NCBI GenBank assembly: GCA_033816765.1
Contig: CM066297.1
Span: forward strand, 1,234,573-1,298,572
Origin: Nothopassalora personata
Lineage: Eukaryota; Ascomycota; Dothideomycetes; Mycosphaerellales; Mycosphaerellaceae
Direction of reading: 5' to 3'
Length of the DNA: 64,000 nucleotides
This document shows, piece by piece, positions 10,615-21,615 of this stretch. Position numbers and translations under genes: made by a program. Under the pieces are notes generated by a model. It was given only the letters and a program-made list of their open reading frames with translations, was not told the DNA's origin and did no database searches. Numbering within the stretch: position 1 is the stretch's first letter; the number at the start of each line of letters is the position of its first letter.

Positions 10615-10991
10615 TTGGAAAATGGGGGAATGCGCTTCGACGGCGTCTCATACAGCTTTTGCATCAATCCAAGAGCCCCGAGTTTCATCGACGATCAGAC
10701 GCGCGGGGGGGCACACCTCCAATTGCCGCGTAGGAAGACGCGCTGGCTGCCACTGCTTAGTACTTACCCGCCTGCCGTGCATGACGATCTGAAGTTCTGA
10801 ACGCTGAGAGCTCTCCATCGACCAACAATTAATTTCCTCCTCGGTCAACAGAAAACGCGCACAATCGTTGCTGCAATTTCCATCCCCCGGAGCCTATGTC
10901 GGATATGTCCAACATGAGGTGTCGCCTCCGCGACGAACCGCCGAATCCCGGTCAGCACCATCTCTTCAGACGCTTCCAGAACGCCTGGCCC
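10339..10991. other. Intergenic region between TBC gene and TERT 3' end
   Basis: It holds the promoter side of the TBC gene, a triplet microsatellite at 10573-10611 and the downstream flank of the telomerase gene. No gene recognised. Confidence 0.55.
10573..10611. repeat. (GAC)n microsatellite inside a short inverted repeat
   Basis: About eleven to twelve ACG/GAC units. The array is bracketed by TCCAACG on the left and CGTTGGA on the right, so the flanks are inverted repeats. Confidence 0.9.
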
Positions 10992-13900
10992 TCAACCTGG
11001 CAACGCGCTACCGGTGGCACGTTCAAGCAATCTCCGCTCCTGGCCCTTCACGCGCAATTCCAGCATCTCTTCCTGCGCCCAGTGCAACAACATGTGGTGC
11101 TTCGTCTGTCGTCTGCGAAACACTGCAACGAAAGCACTGCATGCAAGCCTGCGATGGAAGTTCGTTAGCGGTGCATTGTGTGGCTGGTGACGCGCGAACT
11201 CTGAGGTAAATGCTCCGTGCAGAGCCGCCGTCGCCGTGAGCGTGACGTGACGGCTTTCAAGAGCGATCAATCCGATTCGCAGCCGAAGTGAAACACTTTT
11301 TGTCTGCGATGACGATGCACGCCGAGATGAGTATAGACACTTACCATCGTGCTTGTGAGTTTGTCACGCAGCACTCGTACGGCAGCCCATCTTTGCTTGT
11401 GCGTTTGCGACGACGCATGAGGACGCAAGCCAGCTTGACTGCATCGTCCAGAGCTCCTAAGAGGCAACAAGTCAGCGAACTCGTGCATCTGAGAGCTTCA
11501 CTGCTGAGAATCATCTGCAAGTCAAGCGCAAGCGCGAGTAAGCATTCTGCGCTAGAACCACTTTTGCGGTTTGCCTTGCCGTGAAACAGGATATCCACCA
11601 AGATTGCACGATGACTTACTGATTATCAAAGTGTCCGATGGCTGCTTCGCCAGCGGAAGCGATCGGACGTAGTGGTAGCTCTTCTGCGCGACTTCCACGA
11701 AGCTGTGGTACAAGTTCGAGAGTACTGTCTTGATGGAGTTGTATGAGGTCGACAACAGCATAGGCTTCATTTGCAGCTTCAGTGCGCTGGCGATAAAGTC
11801 AGTTCCCGCCGCTACTTACCTCGAGAACATTGCTGTACTCACTTCAATGTCTTTCGGTAAAACGATTGGCCGGGTAGCTTCGAGTATTCGATCGTGACAG
11901 AGTCTGCAATCTCTATATACAGTCAGTGTCCTTCCGCTTCAGGATGACAGGATACTTACTGCACTTCTGCCTCCTCTCCTCGTCCTTCGCAAGGTCCAGG
12001 GTCGCGGTATTGATCGCCATACCACAGTATGGGAAGACACCTTTGTTGGTAGGCATCAGTACCTTCGAGCCGTCAATCTCAACATCGAAGTTGGCTCGAC
12101 TCTTCTCCGGCTTGACGTTGACACCAAACTCGGGTATACCAGCATGCATGGTCCGCATGAACTTTGCGACAGTGTCTCGCTCGGTGCTGATGATCATGAA
12201 GTCGTCAATCAGACGAAGCAGTACGCTTTTGCCGTTGTCAACGAAACGTAACGCTCCACGTTCGAGCTCTGCATAGAAGTAGCTGCATAGCAGACTTGAA
12301 ACGACGGAGCCTTGAGGTATACCTTCCTTCTGCCGATAGAAGCGGCGGCCCATCGTAATCAAGTTCGATTCGACGTGCTCGCACAAAAGGTCCAGCAACT
12401 CCTTTCGCGTCTCACGCCGCTGGACGACACCGTTGATATATGTGGTTCTGGTCCGGCCTTCCGCCGTGTCAGCGGTGACTTCTGCATTGAAGTCAAACCT
12501 TTTCCGCCCAGCACTTGCTTTCGTGAGGAATTTCCAAGAAGGTCTTGCGCCGAAGCCTGGTGTCTCCTTGTTGTGACTCCCGAGAAGCTTCGCCCTTGAA
12601 TACTTCGCTACATGGTATTCGTCGGCGCTGATGATATTATTGACGAGTTGCAGGAGCCGCTTTTGTGGTATAGTGTCGAAGCAAGCCCGGACATCAACCT
12701 TCCCAAAGTATAGCCGATGACTAGAAAGTCCATTCTGCTGCAATGACCAGCGATATGACTGCAGACGGGGGAAGATGTCGTCTACCGAGAAGAGAGCAGC
12801 ACCTAGTAAATCTGGCCGTGCCTGTCGCTCGTAGTTCAGGACTGAGAATGCCGGCCTCAGAATGATATTCACGCTTGCGCCGAGTACTGGCTGGCCTTTG
12901 TATAGCTTCTGAGTCCTGCGTCTTAGATTGATGATAGGGCGCATGCCATCCTCCTTTGGCACGAGTCGAACGTGGCTGATACCCAAAGCTCGGGTCTTCA
13001 TCGCACTCTTGACTGCGATCGTATCCTGCTCTTCTAGCATTGTCATGCTCAACGATGTCAAGGCTGGCTCCGACAACTGCTTCCATACATCGTGGCGAAA
13101 GTAAAACAGCTGGTTTCGTTGGACGTTAGACTCGGTGACATGGAATGTACCCCGAATCAATGGAACAAGAAAAGAGTCGATTGTCCAGTAGAGCAACTCG
13201 GCCATGAGCTCGTGGCGTTTGGCAAGATCAGTTCGGCTGAGTTTCTCGCCTTCCACCGCAGTCTGTGGAGCCAGCCATTCGACGTCTGCCAGTTTCATGC
13301 CCTGAAGGAAATCGTGCAGACTAAGACTCTCATAGCGACGCAGCCGAATGAAGGTATCGATGTTGCGATGCAAAACACGAACGTTGTGCGTACGAGTCTC
13401 GCCCAGGCCCCAGAGATTCGGAGGAAAGGTCTTGCTGATTACCGCTCGACAGAAGGCTGACACTTGAATCGTCGAAGTTGCGTGCTTCAAAGACGATTCG
13501 TCTTGTGCAGTGCCCGCTAAAATCCGTGGGCAGTAATGTTCCAGCAGAGCAACATAAGGACACGTGGAATGTCGCTTTCGCAGCCGATGAACGAGCTCGT
13601 ACAGTTTGCCTCTTAGTCTTCTGGGAAGATGTGTACGGAGTTGATCAAAATGCTTGCCTGCTTCGCGCAGCTTGGTCACTCGCGCCTGACGTCGACACGC
13701 TATCTCCTGCTCGCGTAGGGTATAATCCTTAAAAGGCTGAGCTGTGTCCAAAGATGAGACTGCAGAACTGAGCACATTGTGCAAGCCGAATTGTGCTGGA
13801 AAGAGGTATTTGATGATATGGCATGTCTCTCCGCGGTCTCTTATGTTTCGGTAGCGGCTCAAGACATGGATGGGAGTAACACCGAAGCGGATGCCGCCAT

Positions 13901-14842
13901 TGGCGGTAACTTCAGGCCTAGCATAGAGTATGCGACTACGTACGAAGCGTATGTCGGACAGGCCTCGTTTCTTGGGTGTGTGTTCGACATCTGCATCGAG
14001 CAAGGACTGATTGCGAGGCTCAGGGTCAACTCTAGTCTGAATGAGCTTGAGGTCTGACATGGGAACGCCACTGAGCTGTACCAGATTACTGCTGTTTACC
14101 ACAGCAGCGAATATGGCATGGTCGACGAGAAGATCGGTCATGATGCGCGCCGCCATACTTCCCAGAAGGTCCGGTAATGCAGTCCAAGGATGATCCCGCA
14201 GTTTTTGAACGTGCTCGTTAGGTCCTGTGGAATACACGCCAGGAATGCCAGGAACTATCTCTGGAGAGACACCATGGTGGTGCTCTGTGATATAGCGTTG
14301 GTAGTTCTGACACAAGATGTGCTTTGGCCTTGCATTTCCAGGATGCCTGCGAAAGAGTAGCCATACTGCGAAATCAACGATCTGTCGTCCATCAGTTCGA
14401 TTCAGTCAACATGGAGTGGCGATGGTCTTGAGATCAGCAAGGATATAGCATGCTGGCCTACCTCATTCTGCTTGAACTCGCCAGGAGTCAGATTAACAGT
14501 GTTGTCAGAGGCTGTGAGCTGTTGTGTGAACAGAGTGATGTCTTCCTCAATGAAGCTGCTCTCATCGATGTTCACAGGGTTGAACGAGCCTACAAGCGCA
14601 TAGTCGAGTAGGCATACGAGTTCCGTGTCAGCCTGTGAGACAGGGCCCGCACCATGCCCATACTGCTGCAGTCGCCTACGTCCTTTCCTCGATAGACGCG
14701 ACGCGAGGTAGCGCCGCAATGTTACAACTTCTGAGTAGTACTTCTTGAGCAGCAGCGGCTGAGGATGAGCGCTCGTAGCATGTCCGAGCTTCTGCCGCTT
14801 TTCAGTGTGTTGGCAGACTGCTAGTCTCCGCTTGCGCTTCAT
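10992..14842 (-). CDS. tert: Telomerase reverse transcriptase (TERT), six exons
   Basis: Exons 14842-14462, 14381-11960, 11903-11843, 11786-11620, 11456-11345 and 11148-10992 give about 1,099 residues; every junction keeps frame. It copies telomeric repeats from the telomerase RNA at chromosome ends in the nucleus. Exon 1 encodes the basic N-terminus. Exon 2 opens with the TERT block RPKHILCQNYQR. The T motif FCRAVISKTFPPNLWG is near 437-452 and motif 2 near 598-615. Motif A carries Asp (about 690) in KVDVRACFDTIP. Motif B' is EGIPQGSVVSS (about 813), motif C is LIDDF (Asp pair at about 853-854), and motif E is FPYCGM. The three catalytic aspartates are present. Exons 3-6 supply the C-terminal extension: VTIEYSKLPG, then NSIKTVLSNLYHSF, then WLACSAFVAVFRRRQT. 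The acceptor of intron 2 could lie 9 nt upstream (exon start 11912). Introns 4 (163 nt) and 5 (196 nt) are unusually long for this gene. Confidence 0.93.
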
Positions 14843-15111
14843 TGTTGGGCGTGATGTTGGAGACGGGCGTTGTTGTGAAGTCGAGGAGTAGCGAAACGCG
14901 AATCCTTGCAGATTCAATCACGCTAGTTAAACGAGACAGCTCTAGCTGTGCTAGCGATAGTGCGTGAAGCTTGGCCGATTTCACGTGTCTCCGCGTGCCG
15001 GGTAAGGCGTTGGGACCCACGTGAGGCCCTGATGCGCGCTCGATGCAGATCTAGTTCACTTGATCACTAATAAATTCTTCAATTGTGCGATTTCCAATCG
15101 TCTCACCAGTC
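14843..15111. promoter_or_regulatory. Shared divergent promoter region of tert and rpa12
   Basis: The start codons of the telomerase gene (14842, minus) and the RPA12 gene (15112, plus) are only 269 bases apart and point away from each other. Both promoters must lie in this interval. No specific factor site could be identified with confidence. Confidence 0.6.
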
Positions 15112-15544
15112 ATGGCCTTGTGCGGAACGCTGTGCTTCTGTACCGATTGCGGCGACCTCCTTTCTAGAGCCCTGCCAAGTCAGAGGACGATTAACTGCGA
15201 CGTGTGCGGAACCAGCAACGAGAGTACGTATGCCTTCACCCTCAACTTTCATTTCAACTGCTCGCAGGGCAAGCTGACGTGAATGAGACAAATGGCCACA
15301 CGAAACTACCTCCGTATCAAAACCAAGCGCGTTTCCCTCTCAACTCCGACAACGGCTACAAGCAGGATTGCAAGAGATTTCTTCCAAGGACAAACAGCAA
15401 GGAAAGGTGGTTCAGCAGGCATGCGAAAAATGCTCTGCACCAGAGTTGCGATACTATGAGCTTCAGCTCCGAAGTGCGGACGAAGGCACTACACTCCTGT
15501 ATCATTGCCTACAGTGTGGCCACAGATTCAAGGAAGATAATTAA
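15112..15544 (+). CDS. rpa12: DNA-directed RNA polymerase I subunit RPA12 (A12.2)
   Basis: Exons 15112-15223 and 15288-15544 give 122 residues, the usual length for this subunit. The 64-nt intron is GTACGT...ATGAG with a GCTGAC branch point; splicing keeps frame (phase 1). The N-terminal zinc ribbon has Cys pairs C-T-D-C (10-13) and C-D-V-C (29-32). The linker carries the family's WPxxTT and AFPSQLR segments. The C-terminal zinc ribbon has CEKC and CLQC around the acidic hairpin QLRSADEGTT, the TFIIS-like loop that enters the polymerase active site for RNA cleavage. The protein works in the nucleolar Pol I complex in rRNA synthesis, backtrack cleavage and termination. The gene is small and spliced, so it is easily missed. 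Confidence 0.93.
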
Positions 15545-16460
15545 GCGAACGGTGAGTTCCACGTTCAGGCTACAAGCAGAGGCTTAGACCTGGGGCAGGA
15601 AAGACATGATGAAAGCTCTGCACAACACGGCGACCACCGCAGGTGGCTGCTAGGAGAAAGAGGGTACGGCTTGCATGAGACCGTGAATGCACGGAGTCGT
15701 GATTAGGCACGGCAAGCTCTGATGGGGAGACTTACTTGGCTGGAGAATCCAGCAAGCAGTTGTCATCCCCCGCTGTACATCAGTGCAAAATAGCTCGCTG
15801 GAAAACAATCTGCCTGTCATGAAGTACCGGTACTATTCGGTATGAAGCCCTCACCTCAGCCACAGTCATAGAATACGTCTGCATCAGCTCAGGTGGCATG
15901 TGAGTCTCGGGCGAGGTTTTACTCTCGATGTCAAATGCCGATTGCTAGACAGCTTTCTGCATGTCCGTTATGGCCATTTTCTTCCTTTGTCCTACGTCGC
16001 GATTAGCATCTCGCAGTGCATGCCTGGAGACAACCCAATTTTGGCCTTCACGACTAGCACGCTTCTTTACCAAGCTACGGTTCAACGGGCTTTGTGGTGC
16101 GATCTCGCCGGAGGCATCGCGAGTACTATCAACAATGAGTATAGTGGGCTGTGGCACGATTCATAGTCACCCCTGGGTTATTTTCCATGTCGCTTAGAAT
16201 GATTGAGTGACGGTAGCTGGCAGCGTGACCCGAGCCTGTGATGTGTGATCTTGTTGCTAAATGCGGGTAGACCTTTCTTAAGCATGGATGGCGTTGAGTT
16301 AGTTGAGGGAGAGAGCAAACCTCGTACAAGGGTATATCTTGAAGCAAATCAGGTGGTCTAATCATCCTGCCGACTTCAGCTTACAGTAAATGTTCAAGCA
16401 TACAGAAATATACTACAAAAGCTTACACGAAAAGGAACTACGGGAACGCCAATAAGGACC
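15545..16460. other. Intergenic region, no gene recognised
   Basis: This lies downstream of rpa12 and upstream of the questin-oxidase-like gene. Several short frames on both strands have no recognisable similarity. The last 100 bases before 16461 are A-rich, consistent with a promoter and 5' leader. Confidence 0.5.
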
Positions 16461-17774
16461 ATGGCAGCAGCAAGCATTGTACAACTCGATCCTGGCCAGC
16501 ATCCCGTCTACTACCGCGATGGCATCTCGACCGAGTCGACTAGAAAGGTCTCTAAACTACTCCAAGAGAACCATGAGAAGTTCCACATCTTCTTCAACAG
16601 CGATGGCTTCCATAATCACATAGCTCATCAGATGCTCACCATGTGGGCCCTCAGGGCATCGCCCGACCAGATCCAGCGCGAGTACGACCGCAACAAATCA
16701 TACCAGAGGCCCTCGAAGAAGCCAGACTCGAGGACTTTGCCAGATTTATCGGACACACAGACATTCATCAAGCACATGGGACCCGAGGAGCACTACAACA
16801 ATTTCCTTGAATTCTTCCAGGCCGAAATGTCCCAGTCAAGCTGGCAGGAGGTCGTCAGCAAGTTTGTATTTGCCGGTGATGAACGAGCTGAAACGATGCT
16901 GGTGCGAATGTATGCCGGATTGCTGCACCCCATCATACACTTGGGCTTCGGCATTGAGTTCCAGCAGCCGGCAATCATTGCGGAAGGTCTTGCTCAGGCA
17001 GCATGTCACAGCGACTGGATAGGTCGGCTCTTGACACCAGCGGAGCAAGCCGCCAAGCAGAGAGCAGATGCAGGCTCGAAGAGCATCGCTCAGCTCTTGG
17101 ACGAGATTCATGACGATACACAGCTTAGAGACGCTGCACAGTGGTCTGATGGTAACAAGACCCGCGACGGCATCCTCGCTCGCGCTTGCGATCGCATGAT
17201 CGACTACGCGGCGCAAGTGCGCGTCAGGCCGGAAGAGCTCAAAGAGAAGACGGCTGAGATGACTAACGCCGTCGCCTACTATACCGGTGGAGCCCAGAGA
17301 CCTGACAAGGCCGTGAAGATTGACTTTTATTACATGCATTGTTTGATCAGCTCCATCTTCTTCGCCTCGTTCCTGGAGCAGGACTGGCTGTGTGACTCCA
17401 ACAAAGTGCGACTATTGGAATGGAAAATCCGGCTAGACTTGGCCATGTATGCTTCGAGAAAATGTCCTGAGATCCGCCTAGGAGACATCCAGAACTATCA
17501 GCCCCAGAAGCCCTCCAGCTGGGACGCCGTACAAGACAGGGTCTGTGCCATTGACGACGATGGACACGCGTCCCAACTCGTGAGAGCCATAGCGAACGGC
17601 AGCAGAATCTGCGAGCCTTACGGGAACAAGGACGCCTTCAGACTGAGGGGTAATGACTGGCTGAACCTCGCACATATGGCGATCGACTCAGTCGAATCAC
17701 CAGGTGACCGCTGGATCAGATCAGCAGGATTCGACGAGGCGTGGGAGAATGTGCAGTTGCGCGTCAATTTGTAA
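16461..17774 (+). CDS. Questin-oxidase-like protein (DUF4243, Baeyer-Villiger-type family)
   Basis: An uninterrupted frame of 437 residues from the ATG at 16461. The order of blocks matches the fungal questin oxidase-like family: an N-terminal HPVYYRDG segment, FHNHIAHQMLTMWALRAS at about 50-67, the LHPIIHLGFGIEF block at about 154-166 and, further on, FYYMHCLISSIFFASFL at about 290-306. Family members cofactor-independently or NADPH-dependently open an anthraquinone ring (questin to desmethylsulochrin), and many related copies act in polyketide clusters. The His residues in the HPIIH block are likely functional. It is tail to tail with the MFS transporter with only 29 bases between stops. 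Its own substrate is unknown. Confidence 0.8.
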   Translation: MAAASIVQLDPGQHPVYYRDGISTESTRKVSKLLQENHEKFHIFFNSDGFHNHIAHQMLTMWALRASPDQIQREYDRNKSYQRPSKKPDSRTLPDLSDTQTFIKHMGPEEHYNNFLEFFQAEMSQSSWQEVVSKFVFAGDERAETMLVRMYAGLLHPIIHLGFGIEFQQPAIIAEGLAQAACHSDWIGRLLTPAEQAAKQRADAGSKSIAQLLDEIHDDTQLRDAAQWSDGNKTRDGILARACDRMIDYAAQVRVRPEELKEKTAEMTNAVAYYTGGAQRPDKAVKIDFYYMHCLISSIFFASFLEQDWLCDSNKVRLLEWKIRLDLAMYASRKCPEIRLGDIQNYQPQKPSSWDAVQDRVCAIDDDGHASQLVRAIANGSRICEPYGNKDAFRLRGNDWLNLAHMAIDSVESPGDRWIRSAGFDEAWENVQLRVNL

Positions 17775-17803
17775 TCTTATGTTCGGGAATATTCTTATCA
17801 TAA

Positions 17804-20028
17804 TCATACCGAGTCTGCTCGTGGTGGATGGAGTGTCTGCAGCTCGATATCGTTCTCATGCTGATGCATCGGTTCGGGGAGGCGCTGCGCGGGTCCGTAC
17901 GTTCGCGTCCAGGCAAGTAGACGTTCGTGAAAGAAGAAGATTGGCAGAGCACACGCCAACAACGCCCACTCCAAGACAGCCATGGTGCCAAATGCAGCTG
18001 GCATGCCATCTCGGTCAATCCAGGGGTTGCAGTAGAAGCTGCAGATGACACCGATGATGTTCCTGATGATGAAGAGACTGACCAGAGCCTCGCTCGCCAG
18101 CTCTCCGAAGCAGTCGACCACGTACGTGATGCCGATGTTTGCAATGGCAGCGAAGCCAAAGGAGTGTATGGCATAGCCAAAGGCCGGTCCAATCCAGGGT
18201 GTCGTCTTCGCCACACACACTCCATAGATGATGAGCCCGGCAGGACATATCGAAAAGAAAGCCAGACTCTGCATCCTGTACTTCGGTTGTCGTTCGTGTA
18301 GACCTCTCTTCCTCTGCGCTCGGAAGGCCAGGTGATCCGCGAACCGGCCACCTAATCGTCCTGCAATGATGGCCCCAAGCCATCCCGAGATATGAAAAAC
18401 ACCAACCAACCCAAGCCTCCAATGATACTTCCCGCCTTGACTCGCCAGCCTCGTGAAAACCTGCCCAGCCGTAATCTGAATGATAATTGTCCATCCCACA
18501 ATCACCCCAATCAAACAACTCGCCCAAAGGACCTGCACGTACCCCGTCATGCCCACGATATCCCGTAACGTCCTTCCCACAACCTTCCCAACGCCCTTTT
18601 CCCTCTCCCTCCCCACCCCAAACCCCAACCACCCCATAAATTTCCTCGCAACCGGCACTTCATCGGCCCTCCAATGCCGCCGGTCAGTCTTATACGTCGT
18701 CTCTCTCACACAAAAGAAAGCCATCACAAGCATCCCTCCAAAAGCCGGCGCCAACCACCCCGGCGTCCACCTCCACCCACGCCGCTCCACAACCCACGCA
18801 TTGACCAGCGGTCCAAGGAAAATCCCACTGGCCAGAGCACCGCTAAACCACATCAAATGCTGCGCCTTCCTCCTCCCCGCCCACAAATCCTCCACAACTG
18901 ACGGAACAGTAGCATCAGCGGCCGCCGCTCCAATTCCAGAAACCATCCTCGCCGCCAGCAAACTGCCATAAGAGCCCGCCAGGGCTGACCAGACATTCGT
19001 CACAACCAATACCGCAATCGCCAAGAGATACACCGGTCTCTTCCCCAGAACCCGCATAGCAGGGACCCAGATCAAGTTCCCCAGGCCGAAAGTCAGGACG
19101 TTCAGCGCTGTGAGGGCTGTGGCGGCTGTGGCGGTGATGGAGAAGGTGGTCATGAGGGGTCGTGTGGCGACGGTGAAGGCGCTGGCGTTGATGTTGGCGA
19201 GGAAGGAGAAGGCGCAGATTGTGAGGTAGGTTTGTTTCTTTTGGGGTTCGGGCCAGTTTTGGGGGTCGTTGGGGTCGTTGGAGAGGGGACCTGGGGGGTT
19301 GTGGTCTGGATCGGCCGGGTTAGTATTGTGATGTGAGGGGAGGGGAGGGGAGGGGAGGGGAGGGGAGGGGAGGGGAGGAGGCTGAGGAAGGATGATGACT
19401 TACCTAGGGAGTCTTCGGAGTCAGAGCGGACGGGGAGCCAGGTGGAGGGTTTGCTAAGCCGGAATTGAGAGATGTGTTGAGAGAGGCGTTGTTGGCGGAA
19501 TGTTTTGCGGCCTCGATGGTTAGAGTCGATCGGATTTTGAGCTAGTGCGGGTGGGGTGCTATCGTGGTTTGAGTCTGGCAGCCAAGAGACTACTCTGTTG
19601 CCCTCTAGATCTGCCAGTGTCTCGCTATCAACGTTCCCTGGGTTGGTAGAACTGGATTGGCTATATGGTGTCGTTGTGGTCCAGCTTGAAAAGCGGCTTT
19701 GAAGTCCTTGGTCCCTCAATCGATCCTCCGTTGAAACGTCGTCTCTACGCTTTGTAAACGACTCCTGCTGTCTGTGCTGTGTTGCTCTCGGGTCATAGCG
19801 GGACTGGTCTTCAACCTCCCTATGGCTGGAGGGTCCTTCCATCGGATCGCTGTTTCTGTACTTGAACCCTGACTCCGATCGACTCTGCTGATGTCCCCTC
19901 GTATTAACATGGAAACTTTTCCCGATCTCTCTGTAGTCCGATGGAGCTTCCATAGGATCGTCGTCGGATCTTTTGAGGTCAGACCACCGTTGGCTCGAAG
20001 GGTCGGAGTTGTAGAAGTGGTGGTCCAT
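17804..20028 (-). CDS. MFS transporter (DHA1-like) with long polar N-terminus
   Basis: Exons 20028-19404 and 19305-17804 (intron 98 nt, GTAAGT...ATCCAG, TACTAAC branch point, phase 1) give 708 residues. Residues 1-208 are hydrophilic and partly repetitive (SDDDPMEAPSDYRE and NSDPMEGPSSHRE are related). Exon 2 opens with the family signature DPNDPQNWPEPQKK just before TM1, then shows about twelve TM segments, including LGKRPVYLLA between TM2 and TM3 and a Gly-rich TM5. A charged loop with GRLGGRFADHLAFRAQRK lies in the centre. This fits proton-coupled multidrug or metabolite exporters in the plasma membrane. The first exon is unusually long for DHA1, whose N-termini are commonly under 100 residues. 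The intron polypyrimidine tract is an expanded CCCCT microsatellite. Substrate unknown; neighbouring oxygenases suggest metabolite export. Confidence 0.85.
19335..19378. repeat. (GGGGA)n microsatellite inside the MFS intron
   Basis: About eight GGGGA units on the plus strand, equal to CCCCT units in the transcript. They form the polypyrimidine tract between donor 19403 and acceptor 19306. The plus strand could form a G-quadruplex. Confidence 0.9.
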
Positions 20029-20245
20029 GGTGCGTGTGCGCGTAGCTGAGACTCAGTGAGCTCTTTTGTCTGTGAAAGGCAATAAGAGAGTAGTATGACA
20101 GATGCGATCGATCTACCAGCGAAGCAACCAGGACATATCACTATTGCTCGCAGCGTTCACGATCGGCATCCCATCATCTACAAACATCTCCAGCCGCATG
20201 TGGTCGATCAGATCCAATGTGAAACAAATGATCTCGTACCAGTAC

Positions 20246-21615
20246 CTATGCCGAAGCGATCGTCAACGGCGTCGCCTTCAATGCCCTCTCCACCTCCTCT
20301 TTCGCATCATACCCATACAACCAAGGCTGCACCTCCGGACACTGCCACCTCGACGGAAACTTGCAATCAATTGGTTTGCCCAGTTTGCTCAACATAAACT
20401 CATCACGCTTTGCTTGCTCTTCACCATCCGGCATATGGAAATCTTTCCTCTGCGCAAACGTTTCCCTGACGATTGCTTCACCCCTCTTCTTTCTTAATTG
20501 CTCGTACAGCCTCAGAGCTGCAGGGAGCTGAGACTTCGATTGAACAGCTGATAAGATGTTGCCCAAGACTGCACCATCTTCGATTGCACTGTTGGCGCCT
20601 TGGGCGAGGTAGGGCAGCATGGGGTGGCAGGCGTCGCCAACGAAGACGAAGTTGGACTTTGGACTGATCCAGCTGTCGAGTTCGGCGCGGTGCATTAGTT
20701 TCCACTTCTCGACGGAGTGGACTTCGTCGAGGAAGCGGTTGAGCATGGGGTCCCAGTGGTTGAAGATTGCTCGCATTTCCTCTAGAGATCCGGATTGCTT
20801 CATCACGTCTGGTGGAAGATTGTCGGGGACGAGGAGGACGATGTTGATCATCTTGCCCTTGCGAACAGAGTATGCGACTACATGTGCTCCGGGCCCGATC
20901 CAGAACTGACAGGTGGGCTGTGCTATCCAATCTTTCACTTCCTGGCCCTTGACTTCGTCCACGTTCAGCACGATGCGGTAGGCAAGGTCACCGGTCGGTA
21001 TGGGAGCGTCTTCCTCAAGGCCTTTATGAACTAGAAACCGCTGCCTGCACTTCGACCAGAGACCATCCGCGCCTACGATGAGGTCTGCGCGGAGTGTATC
21101 TCCATTGGCAAGCCGCAGTGTCGCCTGGTCGAAATCGATGTCCTCGATTCTCGACCCTAGCCGTACTTCGACGCCCAGCTCTTTCGCCTTGGCCGATAAT
21201 GCGTGCTGCACATCGACTCTGTGCAGATCCCAGAACGGGGCATTGTACTTGGTCTGCATCTCCACGTTGTAGTCCTCCGTTCTCGAGAGCACCTTGCCGT
21301 CTGACCACCGCCTTACTTGCAGTACTGTAGGCTCTGCCGCTGTCCGCCTGAGGTCTTCGAGGAGATGGTACTGCTGGAGGACTTTACACCCATTCGGTGT
21401 GACTTGGAAACCGGCACCTACCTGTCTCTTGTTCAGTGGCTGTCAGTCATCAGCTCTGGCTCAGCACCAACCTCTGCCAGCTCCCTCGCGCCCTCCAGAA
21501 CTACAACTCTGTGACCAGCGAGAGCGCAAGCTACAGCAGCACTGAGGCCTGCCATGCCGGCTCCCACGATCTTGATATCGAGCGGCGATGCATTAGTCTT
21601 TGGTGGTGCTGTCAT
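20246..21615 (-). CDS. FAD-dependent monooxygenase (salicylate hydroxylase-like)
   Basis: Exons 21615-21472 and 21421-20246 (intron 50 nt, GTTGGT...AGACAG, phase 0) give 439 residues, typical for the group A flavin monooxygenases. The Rossmann fold has IVGAGMAGLSAA (about 16-27) and ends with Glu in VVVLEGARELAE; splicing then joins it to VGAGFQVTPNG. The DG motif GADGLWS lies near 165, and the GD motif reads GDACHPMLPYLAQGANSAIEDG near 335, which binds FAD ribitol. Such enzymes hydroxylate aromatic acids using NAD(P)H and oxygen. It is read in the same direction as the MFS transporter, 217 bases upstream of its start. Role in salicylate or a polyketide intermediate cannot be told apart from sequence alone. 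Confidence 0.88.

Noticed and set aside
17927..18971. Plus-strand ORFs opposite the MFS gene
   Set aside because: Shadows of GC-rich codon structure in the transporter exon.
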